Shown here: piece by piece, positions 8,466-18,712 of the stretch
Numbering within the stretch: position 1 is the first letter of the stretch
How the letters are laid out: each line of letters starts with the position of its first letter
Assembly (NCBI RefSeq): GCF_000474275.2
Contig: NZ_ATAE01000008.1
Coordinates: 62,001-126,000, forward strand
From: Alkalihalophilus marmarensis DSM 21297
GTDB lineage: Bacteria > Bacillota > Bacilli > Bacillales > Bacillaceae_D
Length of the DNA: 64,000 bases
Reading direction: 5' to 3'
Position numbers and translations under genes: made by a program
The notes under the pieces: model-generated
What the model was told of the DNA's origin: nothing
Databases searched by the model: none
Seen by the model: the letters and a program-made list of their open reading frames with translations, nothing else

Positions 8466-8495
8466 TTAGACGCAAGCAGGTCTTTTTGGTACAAT
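8466..8495 (+). promoter_or_regulatory. Promoter of the aroC-aroB-aroH operon
   Basis: TTAGAC, an 18-bp spacer and TACAAT preceded by TGG give a plausible sigma-A promoter with extended -10, about 110 bases before aroC. Confidence 0.6.
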
Positions 8496-8605
8496 GACTA
8501 ATTAATAACGAAATGTTCCGATTTTATCGAGACATAAAAGGAAAGTCATGTTATAATTTAACGCATAAAAGCGATAAAGAGAGTGGATTTGGAGGAGGAG
8601 ACGAG

Positions 8606-9778
8606 ATGAGATATATAACAGCAGGAGAGTCACATGGACCGCAGTTAACTACAATTATTGAAGGGGTGCCTGCTCAGCTTGAATTAGTAGCAGAAGACAT
8701 TAATGTTGACTTGAAAAGGCGTCAAGGCGGTTATGGAAGAGGGCGCAGAATGCAGATTGAGAAAGACCAAGTTCAAATCCTAAGCGGAGTTCGACATGGA
8801 AAAACAACAGGTGCACCAATCGCACTAGTTGTAGAAAATAAGGATTGGACTCATTGGACAAAGGTGATGGGGGCAGAGCCTTTATCTGAAGAAGAAGAAA
8901 AAGAAGTGAAAAGACAGGTAAGCCGTCCGCGTCCAGGCCATGCAGACCTTAACGGTGCAATTAAGTACGGACATCGTGATATGAGAAATGTTTTAGAACG
9001 TTCTTCAGCTCGTGAGACGACTGTGCGCGTAGCTGCTGGGGCTGTTGCCAAGAAAATTTTACATACATTTGGTATTCAAGTAGGCGGCCATGTTCTTGAA
9101 ATTGGCGGTGTGAAGGCAACTGCTATTCAATATGATACGATTGAGGATCTTAGGGAACGCTCAGAGGCTTCTCCTGTTAGATGTTTAGATAAAGAAGCAG
9201 AAGCGAAAATGATTGAAGCCATTGATCAAGCGAAACAAGAAGGGGATTCCATTGGCGGAATTGTAGAAGTAGTGATTGAAGGAGTTCCGATCGGTTTAGG
9301 CAGCCATGTTCATTATGATCGCAAGTTGGATGCGAAATTAGCAGCAGCTATGATGAGCATTAATGCGTTTAAAGGGGTTGAGATCGGAATTGGTTTTGAA
9401 GCGGCCAGAAGACCAGGAAGCCAAGTGCATGATGAAATCACATGGAATGAAGAAGACGGCTATTCAAGACAAACAAATAACCTTGGCGGTTTTGAAGGCG
9501 GGATGACTACCGGCATGCCGATTGTGATTCGTGGAGTTATGAAGCCGATTCCGACGTTATATAAACCTCTGCAAAGTGTAGACATTGATACAAAAGAGCC
9601 TTTTGCAGCTAGTATTGAACGTTCTGACAGCTGTGCTGTCCCTGCTGCAAGTGTAGTGGCTGAATCGGTCATTGCTTGGGAAGTAGCGAATGCTTTGCTT
9701 GAAACATTTGGTGCTGATCGTGTGGAAGCGATTTCTGAAAATATTGAGCGTCACAACGAGCATGCGAGGAAGTTTTAA
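8606..9778 (+). CDS. aroC: Chorismate synthase
   Basis: AroC (aroF in old B. subtilis naming) converts 5-enolpyruvylshikimate-3-phosphate to chorismate using reduced FMN. At 390 residues it has the Bacillus length. Family signatures include [18 protein letters not shown] at the N-terminus, [12 protein letters not shown], the [15 protein letters not shown] stretch and [15 protein letters not shown]. The ATG at 8606 follows GGAGGAGGAG at 8591-8600; an in-frame upstream extension to 8513 has no family similarity. Its product is the branch point for the trp, tyr and MqnA genes in this same window. Confidence 0.98.
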   Translation: MRYITAGESHGPQLTTIIEGVPAQLELVAEDINVDLKRRQGGYGRGRRMQIEKDQVQILSGVRHGKTTGAPIALVVENKDWTHWTKVMGAEPLSEEEEKEVKRQVSRPRPGHADLNGAIKYGHRDMRNVLERSSARETTVRVAAGAVAKKILHTFGIQVGGHVLEIGGVKATAIQYDTIEDLRERSEASPVRCLDKEAEAKMIEAIDQAKQEGDSIGGIVEVVIEGVPIGLGSHVHYDRKLDAKLAAAMMSINAFKGVEIGIGFEAARRPGSQVHDEITWNEEDGYSRQTNNLGGFEGGMTTGMPIVIRGVMKPIPTLYKPLQSVDIDTKEPFAASIERSDSCAVPAASVVAESVIAWEVANALLETFGADRVEAISENIERHNEHARKF

Positions 9779-9780
9779 CA

Positions 9781-10887
9781 ATGTCTGTTGTTCACATTTC
9801 TACTAAAAGCAAATCATATGAGGTGAGAATTGAACCTGGTCTGAGGCATACCTTATATAATCTCATGCATGCTCATAAGATGAGTGATGCTTCCTCATTC
9901 TTAATTATTACAGATGAGCATGTACATGATCTTTATATAGATGATGTTTTAGCTGGTTTCCCTAAGCAGGATCATGTTTATGTTGAGAAAGTAGCGAGCG
10001 GCGAATCATCTAAATCATTTGAGGTCTATCAAAAGCTGCAGGAACGAGCATTAGAGATCGGTCTTGATCGTAAGTCGGTGATTATTGCTTTAGGCGGCGG
10101 AGTGATAGGCGACCTTGCTGGATTTGTTGCTGCGACATATATGAGAGGGGTTCGATTTGTACAAGTGCCGACCACCTTGCTTGCTCATGACAGTAGTGTA
10201 GGCGGAAAAGTTGCGATTAACTTGCCTGGTGCAAAAAATATCGTTGGAGCTTTCTTTCAGCCAGAGCTGGTCATTTATGACACTGAAATGCTTCACAGTC
10301 TGCCAGAGCGTGAATGGCGTTCTGGATTTGCTGAAGTAGTGAAACATGGGTTTATCAGGGACCGAGAATTTTTAGATTGGCTGAAGGGTCAGGTAACCTC
10401 TTTTGAACAATTTAACGATGAATTTCTAAAAGAAATGCTTGTGCAATCAATCGGAGTAAAAGCTGATGTTGTCTCAGCGGATGAAACAGAACAAGGCATC
10501 CGAGCTTATTTAAACTTCGGACATACGTTAGGTCACGCGATAGAAGCGGAGCTTGGCTACGGGGAATTATCTCATGGTGAAGCTGTGGCAGTTGGAATGA
10601 TATTTGCCCTGCGTTTATCTGAGCGCGTCTTTCAAATTGAGCTTCCTGTTAAAGAGACGATTACCTGGCTTGAAACATTAGGCTACAGTACAAATGTGCC
10701 TAAGGGGCTATCGGCTGAACAGCTGCTTGCTTCGATGAAAAAAGATAAGAAAACGACAGGCGGACTGATCCGAATGGTCCTTGTTGAAGAATGCGGCAAA
10801 GCCGTATTAAAGGACGTAGCGGATGAACCATTGCTTGATTTACTACATAAAGCTATAGAGGAGGGGTTTGATGATTCGTGGAATTAG
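9781..10887 (+). CDS. aroB: 3-Dehydroquinate synthase
   Basis: AroB cyclises DAHP to 3-dehydroquinate with NAD and Zn. The 368-residue protein shows the ALGGGVIGDLAGFVAATYMRG nucleotide-binding region near residue 102, the TTLLAHDSSVGGKVAIN stretch and metal-ligand histidines in NFGHTLGHAIEAELG and LSHGEAVAVGM. It starts two bases after the aroC stop and overlaps aroH by 17 bases, consistent with one transcript. Confidence 0.97.
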   Translation: MSVVHISTKSKSYEVRIEPGLRHTLYNLMHAHKMSDASSFLIITDEHVHDLYIDDVLAGFPKQDHVYVEKVASGESSKSFEVYQKLQERALEIGLDRKSVIIALGGGVIGDLAGFVAATYMRGVRFVQVPTTLLAHDSSVGGKVAINLPGAKNIVGAFFQPELVIYDTEMLHSLPEREWRSGFAEVVKHGFIRDREFLDWLKGQVTSFEQFNDEFLKEMLVQSIGVKADVVSADETEQGIRAYLNFGHTLGHAIEAELGYGELSHGEAVAVGMIFALRLSERVFQIELPVKETITWLETLGYSTNVPKGLSAEQLLASMKKDKKTTGGLIRMVLVEECGKAVLKDVADEPLLDLLHKAIEEGFDDSWN

Positions 10888-11251
10888 AGGCGCAACTACT
10901 GTTGTTCGGGATGAAGAAGAAGAAATATTAGATGTGACAGAAGAATTGCTGCATGAAATGATTGCCCAAAACTCCTTTCAAGCAGAGGATGTGGCGCAGG
11001 TACTTATTACAGTAACGGAGGATTTATCAGCCGCCTTCCCTGCTAAGGCGCTACGCCGGTTTTCTGATTGGACGTATGTACCGGTTGTTTGTGCAAGAGA
11101 AATTCCTGTTCCGGGAAGCTTAGAAAAATGTATTCGCCTGCTTGTGACGGTAAATACCTCTCTTACTCAAGATAAAATAAATCATGTCTATCTTAGAGAA
11201 GCGAAGAAGCTTCGCCCTGATCTGGCGAATGGGAACAAGCTAGCTAACTAA
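10871..11251 (+). CDS. aroH: Chorismate mutase, monofunctional AroH class
   Basis: AroH rearranges chorismate to prephenate, feeding tyrosine and phenylalanine. The 126-residue protein is the trimeric AroH type, beginning IRGIRGATTV-like (MIRGIRGATTVVRDEEEE) with the later CIRLLVTVNT and VYLREAKKLRPD motifs. The ATG at 10871 lies six bases after GGAGG (10860-10864); a TTG three bases upstream is too close. It overlaps the end of aroB. No terminator follows, only a six-to-seven-bp hairpin over the stop codon (11233-11248), so read-through into the trp leader is possible. Confidence 0.95.
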   Translation: MIRGIRGATTVVRDEEEEILDVTEELLHEMIAQNSFQAEDVAQVLITVTEDLSAAFPAKALRRFSDWTYVPVVCAREIPVPGSLEKCIRLLVTVNTSLTQDKINHVYLREAKKLRPDLANGNKLAN

Positions 11252-11305
11252 TAAGTTAGTTATGGCGATATTCTCATAATACCCTGGTAAACTATACTCT
11301 TTTCC

Positions 11306-11334
11306 TTGACTAGAGGATAGCTACACGTTACACT
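11306..11334 (+). promoter_or_regulatory. Promoter of the trp operon
   Basis: TTGACT, a 17-bp spacer and TACACT place a start site near 11341. The first transcribed bases would then fold at once into the 5' stem-loop described below. Confidence 0.75.
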
Positions 11335-11347
11335 TAAAAAAATTGCG

Positions 11348-11404
11348 CATCTCATAGGAGTATGAGATGGCATAAGAGCTGAGAGGAGTCCGAATGTCGG
11401 GCTC
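11348..11404 (+). promoter_or_regulatory. 5' stem-loops of the trp leader
   Basis: Two hairpins precede the TRAP site. The first is a perfect nine-bp stem (CATCTCATA / TATGAGATG, 11348-11369) with a GGAG loop, only a few bases from the predicted start, in the position of the B. subtilis TRAP-contacting 5' stem-loop. The second pairs GAGTCCGA (11386-11393) with TCGGGCTC (11397-11404). Three GAG triplets at 11376, 11381 and 11386 have TRAP-like five-base periodicity. Confidence 0.7.
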
Positions 11405-11437
11405 ATTTAGATGATGTATATTTAATTATTTGTTTTA

Positions 11438-11498
11438 GAGTTTAATAGTTGAGCAGAGAATGAGTTGAGCAGAGAAGAGCTGAGTTGAGTTTATATAG
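11438..11498 (+). promoter_or_regulatory. TRAP binding site, 11 (G/U)AG triplets
   Basis: Triplets begin at 11438 (GAG), 11446 (TAG), 11451, 11456, 11462, 11467, 11472, 11477, 11482, 11487 (all GAG) and 11496 (TAG). The central nine are separated by two or three bases, the spacing known to fit the TRAP ring. The outer two have spacers of five and six. One triplet per TRAP subunit (11) is exactly the expected number. mtrB is encoded 10 kb upstream. Confidence 0.93.
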
Positions 11499-11508
11499 GG
11501 ATTAGTCT

Positions 11509-11547
11509 AACACCCTTTGACTCATCGGTCTTAGGGTGTTTTTGTTA
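11509..11547 (+). terminator. trp attenuator (TRAP-dependent terminator)
   Basis: AACACCCT (11509-11516) pairs with AGGGTGTT (11533-11540), extended by GAC/GTC across a TT/TT mismatch and followed by TTTGTTAT. AGGG..TTAG just upstream (11497-11505) can pair with CTAA..CCCT and would compete as an antiterminator; that competing fold is inference. Confidence 0.85.
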
Positions 11548-11617
11548 TACCCCAAAATCAGTGTATCCTCTTTTTTTACCTCTTCTCATTCATTCCATTA
11601 CCTAGGAGTGAGTGAAT

Positions 11618-13147
11618 ATGACCCACACAGATTTCACATCTTTTAAGCAAGCTGCAAAAACCTATGATACCGTACCTGTTGTGAAAAGGTACTTTGCAGA
11701 TGGGCTGACGCCTATACAAATCGCCTATCAATTGCAAGATCAATTAACGTTTCTTCTAGAAAGTAAGGACGCGGCCTCGCCTTGGTCTAGATATTCCTTC
11801 ATCGGTTTAAATCCGATGTATCAACTAGTAGAAGAAAACGGGATCTTCCATACGTACTCTGAGGATGGAAGCCAAATCGCCCGAAGTCAAACCTTTGAAG
11901 ATGCTTTTGATCAAACGCTTCAACATTTAAATGTTAAGCCGCTTGATCTGCCCATTCCATTTAAAGGAGGAGCAGTAGGTTATATGAGTTTTGAGGCGAT
12001 TCAATCGATTGAGCCTTCTTTGAAAAAAGCACCTTTATCTAAACAAGATCACGACAACGAGCAGCCAGCCTTTCATTACCTATTTTGTGAAACGTTAATT
12101 GCCTATGATCATATAAAAAAAGAATTAATGATCATCATTCATGTACCGACCAAACAGTCTACCTTTTTAAAGGAACATTATGATGCAGCATTTTCACAGA
12201 TTGATGAATTATTTACCACATTAGAGCGATCTACTTCTGGTTTAATGGTTCCTGCAGCAATTGAGAATAACGAGGAAGTCTCCTTTGACGGTGTCCTGTC
12301 TTCTTACACAAAGTCTGATTTCATGAAAGATGTAGAGACGATCCAAGAATACATTAGGGCAGGCGATATTTTTCAAGCCGTCTTGTCCCAACGTTTTGAG
12401 ATGCCTGTCACATCAAGTGCGTTTGATATTTATAGAGTGCTGCGAATGGTTAATCCCTCGCCTTACTTATTCTATTTGAAAATTGGAGACGTTGAGGTAG
12501 TAGGCAGTTCCCCTGAGCGGCTTGTCCAAGTAGCCGATAAGCACGTTGAGATCCACCCTATAGCAGGAACCAGGCCAAGAGGCGCTGATGAAGAGTTAGA
12601 CAATCAGCTGGCCAAAGAGCTGCTAGCAGATGAAAAAGAACGGGCTGAGCATTATATGCTCGTAGATCTCGCAAGAAATGATGTCGGAAGAGTTGCGGAG
12701 TACGGTTCAGTAAAAACACCAACGTTACTCGAGATCGGCCGCTTCTCTCATGTGATGCACATTATTTCAAAAGTAACAGGAGAGTTAAGAGAAGGGATCA
12801 CGCCATTAAACGCGTTAATGTCAGCTTTTCCTGCTGGGACAGTTTCAGGAGCACCTAAAATTCGTGCCATTGAAATATTAAATGAGCTCGAACCGGTTAA
12901 AAGAGGAATTTATTCTGGAGCAATCGGCTATTTAAGCTATGACGGAAATATTGACTCTTGTATCGCGATCAGAACGATGATCATTAAAGATCAAAAAGCA
13001 TATATTCAAGCCGGTGCAGGGGTCGTAGCGGATTCTATACCTGAAAAAGAATTTGAAGAAACGCAAAATAAAGCAAAGGCATTGCTTCGTGCGGTGCAGC
13101 TTGCTGAGAAGATGTTTGGAGAAGGGGCGGTGGTGAACCATGTTTAA
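11618..13147 (+). CDS. trpE: Anthranilate synthase component I
   Basis: TrpE makes anthranilate from chorismate with ammonia from a glutamine amidotransferase subunit. No trpG lies here; in B. subtilis that role is filled by PabA encoded in the folate operon, and the same is likely. The 509-residue protein has the chorismate-binding core near residues 235-495, with PIAGTRPRG, LVDLARNDVGRV, FPAGTVSGAPKIRA and QAGAGVVADSIPEKE. The tryptophan-feedback LLES motif is at the N-terminus. ATG 11618 lies nine bases after AGGAG; an in-frame GTG at 11612 is too close. Expression should follow the TRAP leader. Confidence 0.97.
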   Translation: MTHTDFTSFKQAAKTYDTVPVVKRYFADGLTPIQIAYQLQDQLTFLLESKDAASPWSRYSFIGLNPMYQLVEENGIFHTYSEDGSQIARSQTFEDAFDQTLQHLNVKPLDLPIPFKGGAVGYMSFEAIQSIEPSLKKAPLSKQDHDNEQPAFHYLFCETLIAYDHIKKELMIIIHVPTKQSTFLKEHYDAAFSQIDELFTTLERSTSGLMVPAAIENNEEVSFDGVLSSYTKSDFMKDVETIQEYIRAGDIFQAVLSQRFEMPVTSSAFDIYRVLRMVNPSPYLFYLKIGDVEVVGSSPERLVQVADKHVEIHPIAGTRPRGADEELDNQLAKELLADEKERAEHYMLVDLARNDVGRVAEYGSVKTPTLLEIGRFSHVMHIISKVTGELREGITPLNALMSAFPAGTVSGAPKIRAIEILNELEPVKRGIYSGAIGYLSYDGNIDSCIAIRTMIIKDQKAYIQAGAGVVADSIPEKEFEETQNKAKALLRAVQLAEKMFGEGAVVNHV

Positions 13148-14165
13148 GCAGCTATTACGTAAATGTATGGAAGGTGTCACTTTATCCGAGACGGAAGCGC
13201 AATTTGTAATGGATGAGATCATGGGTGGAAAAGCGACTCCAAGCCAAATCGCAAGCCTCTTAACGGTCCTTAGATTTAGAGGGGAAACGGTAGAGGAAAT
13301 GATCGGTTTCGCAAAATCGATGCGATCTCATTCCGTTACTATTCCACATACTCAACCAGGTGTTGTAGATACATGTGGAACAGGCGGAGATGACTTGTCT
13401 ACATTTAATATTTCAACAGCTGTAGCTCTAGTTTTATCAGCTATGGGCGTACCTGTTGCTAAACATGGGAACCGAGCGGTATCTTCAAAAAGCGGCAGTG
13501 CTGATGTACTAGAGGAGCTCGGAATTGAGATTCAAAGTACACCAGAACTTGCAGCAGAATCATTGAAAAACAATCAACTATGTTTTCTATTTGCCCCTCT
13601 TTACCATCAATCGATGAAGCATGCGGTGGCCCCTAGAAAAGAAATCGGATTCCGGACGATTTTTAATTTGCTCGGACCTATTACAAATCCTGCCCGGGCA
13701 GAGCATCAGCTGGTTGGGGTTTATAACGAAGATTTCGCTTATAAAATGGCCCAAACGTTAAAGGAGTTAGGAACGACACATACTGTTTTTGCTACAGGTG
13801 GAGAAGGGTTAGACGAGTGCTCTATCACTAGAGAGACCACGCTTTATGATGTGATCGGTAAAACGATTACAAAAATGACCATCACCCCTGAGGATATAGG
13901 CTTAACTAGAGGCAAGATGGAAGATATTCAAGTCAATAATGCACAAGAGAGTGCTAAAGTGATAAACCAAGTTGTACGCGGAACGGCGAACCAATCTGCA
14001 CAAGACATTGTGACTCTTAATGCAGCGGTCGCCCTATATGCCGCAGACCGATGCAAGTCAATTTGTGACGGGGTAGATGAAGTCAAAAAAGCGATTCAAT
14101 CAGGTATCGTTTATAAACATGTCACATCACTACAAACGGAACGGAGGCAATCACAGCATGCTTAA
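13140..14165 (+). CDS. trpD: Anthranilate phosphoribosyltransferase
   Basis: TrpD joins anthranilate to phosphoribosyl pyrophosphate. Its 341 residues include the glycine-rich VDTCGTGGDDLSTFNIST motif near residue 76, KHGNRAVSSKSGSADVLE and the FNLLGPITNPARAEHQLVGVY stretch. It overlaps the end of trpE by eight bases and the start of trpC by eight bases, suggesting translational coupling. Confidence 0.97.
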   Translation: MFKQLLRKCMEGVTLSETEAQFVMDEIMGGKATPSQIASLLTVLRFRGETVEEMIGFAKSMRSHSVTIPHTQPGVVDTCGTGGDDLSTFNISTAVALVLSAMGVPVAKHGNRAVSSKSGSADVLEELGIEIQSTPELAAESLKNNQLCFLFAPLYHQSMKHAVAPRKEIGFRTIFNLLGPITNPARAEHQLVGVYNEDFAYKMAQTLKELGTTHTVFATGGEGLDECSITRETTLYDVIGKTITKMTITPEDIGLTRGKMEDIQVNNAQESAKVINQVVRGTANQSAQDIVTLNAAVALYAADRCKSICDGVDEVKKAIQSGIVYKHVTSLQTERRQSQHA

Positions 14166-14931
14166 TCAAATTATTGAAACAAAACGAACAGAAATAAAAA
14201 GCCTAGTACAGCCTTCTTTGGTAAATGTTCAAAAGAAATCACTGTATCAAGCATTATCAAAACCAAATCGTTCGATTGGGCTAATTGCTGAAGTGAAAAA
14301 AGCTTCTCCTTCTAAAGGCATCATAAAGGAAGATTTCAACCCTTTAGAAATTGCTCTGGGGTATGAAATCGGAGGGGCAGATGCTCTTTCTGTGTTAACG
14401 GATCGACCCTATTTTAAAGGACACAGAGACTATCTATCTGCCATTAAGCAGCAAGTAAATCTGCCTGTTTTGCGTAAAGACTTTATTATCGATCGAGTGC
14501 AAATAGAAGAAAGTGTACGAATGGGTGCAGACGCGATTTTGCTGATTGCAGGTGTAGTGCCAAACATTGAGTTGAAACGGTTATACGAGGAGGCAGCTGG
14601 TGCCGGTCTTGAATGTTTAGTTGAGGTGCATGCAAAAGAAGAGCTTGAGTCATTGCTTCACGAATTTACCCCTTCAATCATAGGGGTGAACAATCGAAAT
14701 TTAAAAACATTTACAACCGACCTTTCTCAAACAGAAACGATTGGGAGCCTCGTTCCGCGTAACAGTTTATTTGTAAGCGAAAGCGGAATTCATGTAACCG
14801 AAGATTTAGAAAGAGTGAAAAGAGCAGGAGCACATGCCGTTTTAGTAGGAGAATCTCTGATGAGAGCAGAATCTCCTGCCGAGGGAATTGATTCTTTATA
14901 TGGCGGTGAGCACATTGCGGCCACTCGTTAA
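14158..14931 (+). CDS. trpC: Indole-3-glycerol phosphate synthase
   Basis: TrpC is the TIM-barrel enzyme closing the indole ring from CdRP. The 257-residue protein contains IAEVKKASPSKGII (catalytic Lys), LPVLRKDFIID, LIGVNNRNLKTF-like (IIGVNNRNLKTF) and FVSESGIH. The ATG at 14158 has GGAGG ten bases upstream and overlaps the trpD stop; the longer in-frame extension to 14077 lies inside trpD and is unlikely. Confidence 0.96.
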   Translation: MLNQIIETKRTEIKSLVQPSLVNVQKKSLYQALSKPNRSIGLIAEVKKASPSKGIIKEDFNPLEIALGYEIGGADALSVLTDRPYFKGHRDYLSAIKQQVNLPVLRKDFIIDRVQIEESVRMGADAILLIAGVVPNIELKRLYEEAAGAGLECLVEVHAKEELESLLHEFTPSIIGVNNRNLKTFTTDLSQTETIGSLVPRNSLFVSESGIHVTEDLERVKRAGAHAVLVGESLMRAESPAEGIDSLYGGEHIAATR

Positions 14932-15580
14932 AATCTGCGGAAATTATCATCAAGTAGATGTCGCTTCGGTAACAGCAACTGATGTTGATTATATGGGATT
15001 TGTATTTGTACCGAGCAAAAGGCAAGTGACGATCAATCAAGTGAAAAGCTGGCTTGATGTACATCCCGGACTGAATCAAAAAATCGTTGCGCTGTTTGTG
15101 AATGAATCCATCTCATTCATCAAAGAAGTGTACAATGCACTGCCGGTTGAAGTGATTCAATGCCACGGGACAGAATCGATTGAATATATAAAAGAGCTGC
15201 GAGAAGAACTTGATTGTGAAATATGGAAAGTGATTCATGCTGAGGATCAAGCTCTTGCAGTGATGAGCAGCTTTGAAGGACTGGTAGATGGCTATGTGGT
15301 TGATTGTAAAGTGAGCGGACAATGGGGAGGGACAGGACAGTCTTTTAACTGGGACCTTATTCCAAGCTTCTTAGAAGAAGGGGAACGACAGAGTGTGAAG
15401 GTGTTGATAGCTGGTGGAGTCGCCCCTCATAACATTGAAAAACTAGTAAGCTACCAGCCTGACGGGATTGATATTTCAAGCGGAGTAGAAACGAACGGAC
15501 ATAAAGATCAAAATAAGATTGAATACATCATAGAAAGGGTGTCACATCTTGCAAACAACAACGAGCGTGTATCCAGATAA
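14900..15580 (+). CDS. trpF: Phosphoribosylanthranilate isomerase
   Basis: TrpF isomerises phosphoribosylanthranilate to CdRP. The protein shows [34 protein letters not shown] and [14 protein letters not shown] of the family. Its start is uncertain: ATG 14900, GTG 14906 and TTG 14914 are all in frame, and the best ribosome-binding-like sequence (GGTGAG at 14904) favours the last. It overlaps the 3' end of trpC by 18-32 bases and the start of trpB by 32. Confidence 0.9.
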   Translation: MAVSTLRPLVKICGNYHQVDVASVTATDVDYMGFVFVPSKRQVTINQVKSWLDVHPGLNQKIVALFVNESISFIKEVYNALPVEVIQCHGTESIEYIKELREELDCEIWKVIHAEDQALAVMSSFEGLVDGYVVDCKVSGQWGGTGQSFNWDLIPSFLEEGERQSVKVLIAGGVAPHNIEKLVSYQPDGIDISSGVETNGHKDQNKIEYIIERVSHLANNNERVSR

Positions 15581-16757
15581 AAGAGGACGTTTTGGAGAGT
15601 TTGGCGGGAAGTACGTTCCGGAAACATTAATGAGTGCAATTGAGGAATTAGAACAAGCTCTTGATGAGGCAATGGCCAGTGATGAGTTTGAAAAAGAATA
15701 TGTAGATCATCTGCGTGAGTTTGCTGGCAGACCAACTGCATTAACCTATGCTGAAAATATTTCTGAAAAACTAGGCGGTGCGAAAATCTATCTAAAAAGA
15801 GAAGATTTAGTACATACCGGCGCTCATAAGTTAAATAATGCGATTGGTCAAGCGCTGCTTGCAAAACGAATGGGGAAAACAAAGATTGTAGCAGAAACGG
15901 GAGCAGGCCAGCATGGCGTTGCCACAGCTACGATTGCTGCAAGATTTGGATTATCCTGTAAAGTTTTTATGGGAGCAGAGGATATGGAACGTCAAGCATT
16001 AAATGTATTCCGCATGGAACTGCTTGGAGCAGAAGTCATTCCTGCTACATCCGGAAGCCAAACGTTAAAAGATGCGACAAATGAAGCAATCAGGTACTGG
16101 GTCACACATGCAGAAGATACCTTTTATTTGATTGGCTCGGTTGTTGGTCCGCATCCATATCCGAAGATGGTAAGAGATTTTCAGCGGATTATTGGAGACG
16201 AAGCGAAAGAGCAGTTTACCGCACGTGAGTCGAGACTTCCTGATGAGATTATTGCCTGTGTCGGCGGAGGGAGTAATGCGATTGGCACATTTTATCCTTT
16301 TATTGAAGATGATGTGCGATTAATCGGGGTTGAAGCTGCTGGAAAAGGAGTGGACACCGATCAACATGCAGCCACGATTACACACGGGAAAAAAGGGGTT
16401 ATTCACGGTTCACTAACGTATCTGCTTCAAGATGAAGCAGGGCAGATCACCGAGCCTTATTCGATTTCTGCAGGACTCGATTATCCTGGTGTAGGTCCTG
16501 AGCATGCGCATTTAGCAAGCACTGGCCGTGTTCAGTACGAAGCTGTAACTGATCAACAAGCGCTCGATGCCCTTAAGCTTTTATCTGTTGAGGAAGGGAT
16601 TATACCGGCTGTTGAATCAGCACATGCCCTGGCAAAAGCGTTTGAGCGTGCGGAACAATTAACACCAAATGATACGATTTTAGTATGTTTATCAGGCAGA
16701 GGAGATAAAGATGTTCATACATTAATGAAGCATTTTAAAGGAGGGGATGAGTCATGA
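15549..16757 (+). CDS. trpB: Tryptophan synthase beta chain
   Basis: TrpB is the PLP enzyme condensing indole with serine. At 402 residues it is full length. It has [16 protein letters not shown], the PLP lysine in [14 protein letters not shown] near residue 92, [13 protein letters not shown], the glycine-rich [10 protein letters not shown] phosphate loop and CLSGRGDKD. It uses a TTG start at 15549, seven bases after AAAGGGTG, inside the trpF 3' end. ATGA overlap couples it to trpA. Confidence 0.97.
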   Translation: MQTTTSVYPDKRGRFGEFGGKYVPETLMSAIEELEQALDEAMASDEFEKEYVDHLREFAGRPTALTYAENISEKLGGAKIYLKREDLVHTGAHKLNNAIGQALLAKRMGKTKIVAETGAGQHGVATATIAARFGLSCKVFMGAEDMERQALNVFRMELLGAEVIPATSGSQTLKDATNEAIRYWVTHAEDTFYLIGSVVGPHPYPKMVRDFQRIIGDEAKEQFTARESRLPDEIIACVGGGSNAIGTFYPFIEDDVRLIGVEAAGKGVDTDQHAATITHGKKGVIHGSLTYLLQDEAGQITEPYSISAGLDYPGVGPEHAHLASTGRVQYEAVTDQQALDALKLLSVEEGIIPAVESAHALAKAFERAEQLTPNDTILVCLSGRGDKDVHTLMKHFKGGDES

Positions 16758-17554
16758 ACCAGCGGATGAATCAACTAAAAGAAAAAAATGACGGTCTCTT
16801 TATTCCCTTTATTACAGCAGGGGACCCAACTCCTGAAGCAACAATTGATATCGCGTTGATGTTAGAAGAAGCAGGAGCTGACTTACTGGAACTCGGGATT
16901 CCTTACTCGGACCCTCTAGCAGATGGTCCGACAATCCAAGAAGCATCAAAGCGAGCATTAGCTGGCGGAATGACACTTGAAGGGGCGATGAAGCTTGTTC
17001 CTCTTATGAGAGAGCGAGGGCTGACGATTCCTGTTGTTGTTTTTACGTACTTTAACCCGCTTCTGCAGTTTGGGGAAAAGCGCTTTACGGAGTTGGCAGG
17101 GGATATGGGGATTGATGGCATTTTGGTTCCGGATCTGCCTTATGAAGAAAGTGACTATTTGAATACTCTTTGCAATAAGCAGGGTTTATCAATGATCTCG
17201 CTTGTAGCACCTACATCCAATGCCAGAATTAAAAAAATTGCGAGCCGTGCAGAAGGGTTTTTATACTGTGTTTCTTCACTAGGCGTGACAGGTGAGAGAA
17301 AGAAAATCGATGATAGAGTATATGACTTTTTGGAAACAGTAAAACAAGCGAGCCCGGTTCCGGTAGCCGTAGGTTTTGGAATTTCATCTAATGAACAAGT
17401 CAAAGAAATGCAGCAGCATGCTGATGGTGTCATTGTCGGGAGTGCTCTTGTACGCGAGATCGCGAAGCATGAAGACTTACTGAAAGATAAAAAAAACAGA
17501 AAAGATGGACTATTTCAATTAAAAACGTTTGTCACCTCGCTCATTTCATCGTAA
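16754..17554 (+). CDS. trpA: Tryptophan synthase alpha chain
   Basis: TrpA cleaves indole-3-glycerol phosphate and channels indole to TrpB. The 266-residue TIM barrel has [11 protein letters not shown], the catalytic Glu and Asp in [19 protein letters not shown] near residues 41-55, [12 protein letters not shown] and [11 protein letters not shown]. It overlaps trpB by four bases. The 40-base gap before hisC has no terminator, consistent with the supraoperon. Confidence 0.97.
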   Translation: MNQRMNQLKEKNDGLFIPFITAGDPTPEATIDIALMLEEAGADLLELGIPYSDPLADGPTIQEASKRALAGGMTLEGAMKLVPLMRERGLTIPVVVFTYFNPLLQFGEKRFTELAGDMGIDGILVPDLPYEESDYLNTLCNKQGLSMISLVAPTSNARIKKIASRAEGFLYCVSSLGVTGERKKIDDRVYDFLETVKQASPVPVAVGFGISSNEQVKEMQQHADGVIVGSALVREIAKHEDLLKDKKNRKDGLFQLKTFVTSLISS

Positions 17555-17594
17555 CATAGAGAGATAAATACTTTCACAAGGTGGGGTGCTAAAG

Positions 17595-18701
17595 ATGCAA
17601 CCTAAAGCTCAGTTATTAGGCCTGCCATCGTATCAGCCAGGTAAGCCGATAGAAGAAGTAAAAAAAGAATTAGGTCTGACAAAGATTGTTAAATTAGCTT
17701 CAAATGAAAATCCGTTCGGGGCGTCACCGAAAGCTAGTAAAGCGATCAAGAAAGCTGCTGGCGAAACGTCTGTTTACCCAGACGGTTATGCAAGGCAATT
17801 ACGTGAATCTGTAGCTAAGCAGCTGCAAGTTGATGAAAAACAGCTCATCTTTGGCAATGGCTCAGATGAAGTGATTCAATTTTTATGCCGCACGTTTCTA
17901 GAAAAAGGGACAAACACAGTAACCGCTCATCCAACATTCTCTCAATATAAGCTGAATGCAACGATTGAAGGAGCAGAAATCCGTGAAGTACCATTAAAGG
18001 ACGGAGTGCATGATCTTGATGCCATGCTTGATGCCATTGATGAAAACACTAAAATTGTCTGGGTATGTAATCCGAACAACCCAACAGGTACGTATGTAAG
18101 TGAGGATTCTTTTTTTCGTTTTCTTGATCAAGTTCCTCCGCATGTGATCGTCGTTTCTGATGAAGCGTATTATGAGTATGTAACGGCCGCGGACTACCCA
18201 AAAACTGTACCTCTTTTAGAACGTTATAAGCAGCTAGTTGTTCTTAGAACATTTTCGAAAGCCTACGGTCTTGCTGCATTGAGAGTTGGTTTTGGTGTAG
18301 CAAGCAAAGAATTGATTTCGTATTTAGAGCCGGTAAGACCGCCGTTTAATAATGTGACGTTTGGTCAAATAGCTGCTGCTAGTGCGATAGAGGACCAAGC
18401 ATTTATTGCCGAATGTGTAGAGAAAAACAATGAAGGCATGAAGCAGTTTGAAGAGTTTTGCCAGAAGCATCAACTGCGCTATTTCCCCTCACAGGCAAAT
18501 TTTTTGCTTATTGAAGTAGGGCTGGATGGAGATGAAGTATTCCAAGCACTTCTTCGTGAAGGGTTTATTGTCCGGTCTGGTAACCCATTAGGCTATCCGA
18601 ATTCAATCCGTATTACAATTGGCAAGAAAGAAGATAACGCGGCATTATTTGAGGCGTTAGAACGTGTTCTAGCACAAACATCACTGCCGCAGCATTCATA
18701 G
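17595..18701 (+). CDS. hisC: Histidinol-phosphate / aromatic aminotransferase
   Basis: HisC is the PLP aminotransferase that acts on imidazole acetol-phosphate and, in Bacillus, also serves phenylalanine and tyrosine synthesis; its place between trpA and tyrA reflects that double use. The 368 residues include [32 protein letters not shown], the PLP lysine in [14 protein letters not shown] and [16 protein letters not shown] 17595 is preferred over the in-frame GTG 17586, which lies inside the AAGGTGGGG ribosome-binding site. Confidence 0.95.
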   Translation: MQPKAQLLGLPSYQPGKPIEEVKKELGLTKIVKLASNENPFGASPKASKAIKKAAGETSVYPDGYARQLRESVAKQLQVDEKQLIFGNGSDEVIQFLCRTFLEKGTNTVTAHPTFSQYKLNATIEGAEIREVPLKDGVHDLDAMLDAIDENTKIVWVCNPNNPTGTYVSEDSFFRFLDQVPPHVIVVSDEAYYEYVTAADYPKTVPLLERYKQLVVLRTFSKAYGLAALRVGFGVASKELISYLEPVRPPFNNVTFGQIAAASAIEDQAFIAECVEKNNEGMKQFEEFCQKHQLRYFPSQANFLLIEVGLDGDEVFQALLREGFIVRSGNPLGYPNSIRITIGKKEDNAALFEALERVLAQTSLPQHS

Positions 18702-18712
18702 TCAATGATCGT

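Noticed and set aside
8513-8605. Upstream in-frame extension of aroC
   Set aside because: The ribosome-binding site GGAGGAGG lies inside it and family members start at the 8606 ATG.
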